A stretch of DNA of 64,000 bases from Nisaea denitrificans DSM 18348 (GTDB taxonomy: Bacteria > Pseudomonadota > Alphaproteobacteria > Thalassobaculales > Thalassobaculaceae). The stretch is taken from contig NZ_KE384531.1 of assembly GCF_000426505.1 (NCBI RefSeq), forward strand, positions 433,384 through 497,383, given 5' to 3'. Shown here in pieces: positions 60,432 to 64,000 of this stretch; the stretch's first letter is position 1, and each line of letters opens with the position of its first letter. Below the pieces are notes generated by a model that ran no database searches, was not told the origin of the DNA, and saw only the letters and a program-made list of their open reading frames with translations. The position numbers and the translations under genes are program-made.

Positions 60432-61457
60432 TTAATTCCGTCTGCGACCACGGCGCTGGCGAGAAGATTCTTTGCCTACTCCATCACCGAGAAGTTCCGC
60501 GGTGGCGCCTGTTAGGGTGCCGCAAGCCGCGACGATGGCCGTCATGTCGGGCGTATCGCCCTTGGTGTGGCTTTCCAGTGCCTGCCGCATGGCACGGACA
60601 TGCTCCGGCGTGGTGCCGCAGCAGCCGCCGATAATCCGTGCCCCGAGATCGACCGCGAGACCGGCATAGGCCTGCATCAGCTCCGGGGTGCCGTTGTAGC
60701 GGACCTCGCCGTCCTCGAAGACCGGAATGCCACAATTGGCCTTGGAGATCAGAATGTCGTCAGCTGCGAGGCTTTCGCGGGCGCTGAGCAGGCCGACCAG
60801 CAGGTCCGACGCACCGGTGCCGCAATTGCCGCCAAAGCCGACCGGTTTCACGGGGCGCGCATGCATCATCTCCACCAGGCGCTGGGGCGTCATGCCCATC
60901 ATGGTGCGGCCATTGGTATCGAAAGAGAGAGTGCAGACCGCCGGAATGCCGACCTCGTCCGCTGCGTCCAGTGCGGCCGTCAGCTCCTCTTCGGAGGAGA
61001 TAGTCTCGATCCAGGCAACATCGGCACCGCCATCCTTCAGGCCGCGCATCTGGGCGGCGAAGGCATTCTTTCCGTCTTCTATGGTAAGCGGGCCCAGCGG
61101 CTCATAAAGGTCGCCGGTCGGTCCGACGCTGCCGGCATTGACGATCGTCCGGCCGCTCTCGGCAATCTCCGCCGCGAGCAATTCGGCGGCTGCCTTGTTG
61201 ATCTCGTAGACCTTGTTTTCCAGCTTGTGCAGCTTCAGCCGGTTCGCCGTGCCGCCGAATGTGTTGGTCAGGACGATGTCGCTGCCCGCATCGATGAAAT
61301 CCCGGTAGTGTGCCCGGACTTTTTCAGGCTCTTCCAAATTCCACAGCTCCGGCGCATCGCCATGTTGCAGGCCGCGTGCGAACAGGTTCGTGCCGGTGGC
61401 GCCGTCGGCCAGCAGCCAGGGGCGGGTTGCAAGCATTTCGGAGAGAAGATTTGTCAT
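60432..61457 (-). CDS. bmt: Betaine-homocysteine S-methyltransferase family protein
   Basis: A 341-residue zinc methyltransferase of the homocysteine S-methyltransferase fold. The start LLADGATGTNLFARGLQHGDAPELWNL and DIVLTNTFGGT match the bacterial BHMT/Bmt type. Zinc ligands are the cysteine in VGFGGNCGTG and the CC pair in GGCCGTTPEH. It methylates homocysteine to methionine with glycine betaine or a related donor (dimethylsulfoniopropionate has been proposed for marine forms). The C-terminus has a basic RQRRGRRRN tail. It is divergent from the AIM24-family gene. Confidence 0.88.
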   Translation of the reverse strand: MTNLLSEMLATRPWLLADGATGTNLFARGLQHGDAPELWNLEEPEKVRAHYRDFIDAGSDIVLTNTFGGTANRLKLHKLENKVYEINKAAAELLAAEIAESGRTIVNAGSVGPTGDLYEPLGPLTIEDGKNAFAAQMRGLKDGGADVAWIETISSEEELTAALDAADEVGIPAVCTLSFDTNGRTMMGMTPQRLVEMMHARPVKPVGFGGNCGTGASDLLVGLLSARESLAADDILISKANCGIPVFEDGEVRYNGTPELMQAYAGLAVDLGARIIGGCCGTTPEHVRAMRQALESHTKGDTPDMTAIVAACGTLTGATAELLGDGVGKESSRQRRGRRRN

Positions 61458-61601
61458 GGCGGCGGTCCCGAAGCTGGACTTGTCTCTGATTGGTAGGGCA
61501 GCATTACTGGTCTGAATACCGGATTGTAATCACGTTGATTGCGCACATGCCGACACTATGTGTCGTTGACCGCCGGTTTATCCGCACCGACAGGAGTTCT
61601 T

Positions 61602-62306
61602 ATGGCCGCCGATGTTATCGACTACCGGATCGAAGGGGATCACGCCCCGCTCCTGACAGTCACCCTGGACCCTGGCGAGGCGGTGCAGGCCGAGGCCGGC
61701 GCCATGGTGTTGATGGACCAGCACATCAAAATGACCACGGAGTTGTCCGGCGGCTTGCTGGGCGGGTTGTTCCGCAAGTTCTCCGGCGAGAGCCTGTTTC
61801 TGACCTATTTCGTGAATGAAGGAGATGGGCGGCAGGACGTGTCCTTTGCCGGCTCCATGCCGGGGCAGATCCGGGCCATGGACCTCAGCCAGAATGACGG
61901 TCTCTTCTATTGTCAGAGGGATGCCTATCTCTGCAGCGCGCGCGGCGTCGATGTCTCCATCGCGCTGACCCGCAAGCTTGGCGCGGGCTTCTTCGGCGGC
62001 GAGGGACTGATCCTGCAGAAGCTGGAGGGGGACGGCCTCGCCTTCCTCAATGCCGGCGGCACATTGGTGGAGCGTGAACTCGCCGCGGGGCAACGAATCA
62101 CCGTCGATACTGGCTGCCTCGTCGGTTTCTCCGGAACGTGCGACTACGACATTGCTTTCCAGAAAGGCATCAGGAACCTGGTGTTCGGTGGTGAGGGAAT
62201 TTTCGTGACGCACGTCACAGGCCCCGGCCGTGTCATCGTGCAGACCCAGCCGATTGCAGAGCTTGCCATGTCGCTGGCGCGGCTGATGCCAAAACAGGAC
62301 GACTGA
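61602..62306 (+). CDS. TIGR00266/AIM24-family protein
   Basis: A 234-residue beta-rich protein: QAEAGAMVLMDQHIKMTTELSGGLLGGLFRKFSGESLFLTYFVNEGDG is the hallmark glycine-rich segment, followed by LFYCQRDAYLCSARGVDVSI and KGIRNLVFGGEGIFVTHVTGPGRV. The family is widespread and of unknown molecular function. The ATG at 61602 follows AGGAG at 5 bases; the frame extends to 61539. Confidence 0.9.
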   Translation: MAADVIDYRIEGDHAPLLTVTLDPGEAVQAEAGAMVLMDQHIKMTTELSGGLLGGLFRKFSGESLFLTYFVNEGDGRQDVSFAGSMPGQIRAMDLSQNDGLFYCQRDAYLCSARGVDVSIALTRKLGAGFFGGEGLILQKLEGDGLAFLNAGGTLVERELAAGQRITVDTGCLVGFSGTCDYDIAFQKGIRNLVFGGEGIFVTHVTGPGRVIVQTQPIAELAMSLARLMPKQDD

Positions 62307-62331
62307 CCGGGAGAAATTCTACAAACACAAA

Positions 62332-62360
62332 AACCGCCGCTCGGCATGCGAGGGCGGTTC
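62332..62360. terminator. Hairpin terminator between convergent AIM24-family and rpsU genes
   Basis: Arms AACCGCC and GGCGGTT, extended inside by CTCG/CGAG, around a short loop. An A5 run flanks the left (a T5 run for the minus strand), so it acts well for rpsU; on the plus strand the T run is poor. Confidence 0.8.
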
Positions 62361-62409
62361 CGTGTTTGGATCGGGTAGTCTGCCGCCGGAGCGGCGAAGC
62401 CCTGAAGCT

Positions 62410-62613
62410 CTAGAAGCCTTCACGCTCCATGCGCTTGCGCATCAGCTTGCGGTAGCGGCGGACGGCTTCAGCCTTCTCGCGCGCCCGCTTTTCGGACGGC
62501 TTTTCAAAGTTGCGGCGCAGCTTCATTTCCCGAAAGACACCTTCGCGCTGCATCTTCTTCTTAAGCGCGCGCAGTGCCTGATCAATATTGTTATCGCGGA
62601 CCGTTACATGCAC
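62410..62613 (-). CDS. rpsU: 30S ribosomal protein S21
   Basis: A 67-residue ribosomal protein beginning (M)[24 protein letters not shown] and ending in a basic helix ([16 protein letters not shown]). The start is a GTG at 62613, with GGAGG (62623-62627) 9 bases upstream; family proteins start at exactly this point. The longer open frame to 62790 is rejected. It is divergent from def. Confidence 0.94.
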   Translation of the reverse strand: MHVTVRDNNIDQALRALKKKMQREGVFREMKLRRNFEKPSEKRAREKAEAVRRYRKLMRKRMEREGF

Positions 62614-62730
62614 GAAACCCGACCTCCAAAACAATTGTGCGAATTCAGAACGCAGAATGCCCCGGGAAAATTCGCCCCCCTGGGACAAGAACGCGGTGTG
62701 TATCACAAGAGATTGCCGCTTGCAAAGGCC

Positions 62731-62751
62731 CCGCGTGGATAAATCACGCGG
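62731..62751. other. Hairpin in the rpsU/def divergent region
   Basis: CCGCGTG-GATAAAT-CACGCGG, a perfect 7-bp stem followed on the plus strand by CTTTT and flanked on the left by AAAGG. It could be a transcription terminator/attenuator for a plus-strand transcript or a structured leader of rpsU. Confidence 0.45.
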
Positions 62752-62853
62752 CTTTTGCATGGCGGCTTTGCAATCTGTTCTCGGCGCCAATCTGACGCAT
62801 GCAGATTATAGCCGAGAGTTTACCAAATGGGGAGAGGGTTCTATATCCAAGGT

Positions 62854-63417
62854 ATGACAGCACAACAGATCGTACGCATGGGCGCGCCGGTGCTCAGACG
62901 CCGGGCCGATGAAATTCCGGATCCGGCCTCAGAAGAGATCGCGGCCCTTGCCGCGGACATGGCCGACTCGATGACGGCAGCCGGTGGCGTCGGCCTCGCG
63001 GCGCCGCAGATCGGTGTCCCGAAACGGATTATTGTCTTCAAAGTGCCGGGCGAGCGGGCAACTGCCGCGGCGAATGACGGGCCGCTGGAGTTGCAGGTCC
63101 TGATCAATCCGGTAATCGAGCCGCTTTCCGGCGAGATGGAGCTGGGCTGGGAAGGTTGCCTGTCGATTCCCGGCCTGAAGGGCGAAGTGCCGCGTTACCG
63201 GAAGATTGCCTATCGGGGCTTCGACCTGCAGGGTGAGAAAGTACTGCGTCGGGCGGAAGGCTTTCATGCGCGAGTGGTTCAGCATGAAGTCGATCATCTG
63301 GACGGCATTCTCTATCCCGAGCGGATGACGGATATGCGCCGCTTCGGCTATGGCGAGGAACTGTTGCAGGCGGCGGTCGATGCGTCGCCGGACGAGATTC
63401 GGGGAGACGGAAAATGA
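62854..63417 (+). CDS. def: Peptide deformylase
   Basis: A 187-residue metalloenzyme that removes the N-formyl group of new proteins. All three motifs are present: GVGLAAPQ (about residue 45), EGCLSIP (about 103) and QHEVDH (about 145). The ATG at 62854 is 14 bases after a GGGAGAGGG purine run; the ATG at 62827 would add 9 unusual residues. Its stop overlaps the next start (ATGA). Confidence 0.94.
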   Translation: MTAQQIVRMGAPVLRRRADEIPDPASEEIAALAADMADSMTAAGGVGLAAPQIGVPKRIIVFKVPGERATAAANDGPLELQVLINPVIEPLSGEMELGWEGCLSIPGLKGEVPRYRKIAYRGFDLQGEKVLRRAEGFHARVVQHEVDHLDGILYPERMTDMRRFGYGEELLQAAVDASPDEIRGDGK

Positions 63418-64000
63418 CCGAAGACACCGATTCCGTGCTGGAAAAACGCGAGGCGGAACGTGACCGGGTGCTCGACTGCATCCTGCCGCATGTCATGTTT
63501 GACGGTTGGAGCCGCAAGACCCTGCGTCACGGCGCCGAGGACGCGGGCATTTCGATCGCCGAGCTTGATCGCCTGTTCCCCGCCGGCGTGACGGATTGTA
63601 TTGGGCATTTTCTGGATCGTGCGGACCGGGACATGGTGCAGGCTTTTCAGAGAAGGAATCCGTCTGCGATGAAAGTCCGCGAGCGCATTGGAACTGCCGT
63701 ACGCATCCGGCTTGAACAGGCAGCGCCGCATAAAGAAGCAGTACGCCGGACGCTCGCCTATCTCGCCATACCCGGCCATAGCGGTCTCGGCACCCGCAGT
63801 CTTTACAAGACGGTGGACGCGATTTGGAAAGCTGCGGGCGACACCGCGACCGACTATAATTTCTACACCAAGCGTGGGCTGCTCGCGGCAGTCTACAGCT
63901 CGACCGTTCTGTTCTGGCTGAACGACACGTCAGAAGATTATGCAGAGACCTGGTTGTTCCTGGATCGCCGAATCCAGAACGTCATGCAGATCCCGAAACT
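63414..64000 (+). CDS. COQ9-family protein, N-terminal part (runs off the window)
   Basis: At least 195 residues are visible, truncated by the right edge. COQ9 family features are LPHVMFDGWSRKTLRHGAEDAGIS and SLYKTVDAIWKAAGDTATDYNFYTKRGLLAAVYSSTVLFWL, a TetR-like helical fold that binds lipids and assists ubiquinone synthesis. The start overlaps the def stop by 4 bases, so the genes are co-transcribed. Confidence 0.92.
   Translation, partial: MTEDTDSVLEKREAERDRVLDCILPHVMFDGWSRKTLRHGAEDAGISIAELDRLFPAGVTDCIGHFLDRADRDMVQAFQRRNPSAMKVRERIGTAVRIRLEQAAPHKEAVRRTLAYLAIPGHSGLGTRSLYKTVDAIWKAAGDTATDYNFYTKRGLLAAVYSSTVLFWLNDTSEDYAETWLFLDRRIQNVMQIPK

Noticed and set aside
61458-61601. SAM-type riboswitch upstream of the BHMT-type gene
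   Set aside because: Looked for SAM-II, SAM-V and SAH-like conserved cores on the minus strand; none matched.
1-64000. CRISPR arrays, tRNA or rRNA genes and prophage modules
   Set aside because: No regularly spaced repeats, no cloverleaf-like or rRNA sequence and no phage structural or integrase genes were seen by eye; a tRNAscan or Rfam run would be decisive.

Overview
The window is a GC-rich, densely coded bacterial chromosome segment. The protein repertoire points to an alphaproteobacterium, most likely a marine or aquatic Rhodospirillales-type heterotroph. It carries a COQ9-family protein, a 67-residue S21 with the alphaproteobacterial arginine/lysine-rich tail, a class I PHA synthase, a betaine-homocysteine methyltransferase, MmgE/PrpD and PrpF enzymes and many ABC importers. 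This assignment is inference; no rRNA, tRNA or CRISPR was seen.

Layout. 1-3270: end of an ABC1/AarF kinase gene, then a small accessory patch. The patch has an HlyD-type adaptor lacking its membrane anchor, a very AT-rich small membrane protein translationally coupled to it, and a REP-associated transposase flanked by hairpin repeats. 3271-6909: a radical SAM/SPASM protein, class I PHA synthase and a small hypothetical. 6955-10801: an iron-type TonB-dependent receptor with a Fur-box-like site, a divergent AraC regulator and the remains of an MFS transporter. 10803-13961: a small membrane protein, a TPR/glycosyltransferase-like protein and AzlCD. 14845-21542: an oligopeptide-type ABC importer split into a double-ATPase gene and a dppCBA-like operon, with a threonine-dehydratase-like enzyme between. 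21841-28251: a probable catabolic cluster (HAD dehalogenase, MmgE/PrpD, acyl-CoA dehydrogenase, MarR-GNAT fusion, EamA transporter, PrpF), then a PAS histidine kinase and a TauD-type dioxygenase.

30619-42656 holds GluQRS, a carboxylesterase, an HNH nuclease, ChrA, DsbB, an MFS transporter, a C45 acyltransferase/peptidase, a DUF547 protein and a NitT/TauT-type ABC importer divergent from a GMC oxidoreductase. 42848-49538 has a ribbon-helix-helix protein, a TPR-OGT-like (GT41) protein, a TIGR04372-type glycosyltransferase, a VOC protein, a YcaQ-type DNA glycosylase and a LysR regulator. 49677-53400 has a two-subunit molybdenum hydroxylase (IorAB type), a MOSC protein and a VOC protein.

53408-57337 is a tight four-gene operon: circularly permuted ATP-grasp, alpha-E protein, transglutaminase and the proteasome-like Anbu peptidase. 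It is the strongest candidate for a little-understood system: peptide-bond-forming enzymes encoded together with a self-compartmentalising hydrolase. The right end is housekeeping: a lone receiver protein, ferredoxin-NADP reductase, CysH, BHMT-type methyltransferase, an AIM24-family protein, rpsU, def and a partial COQ9-family gene.
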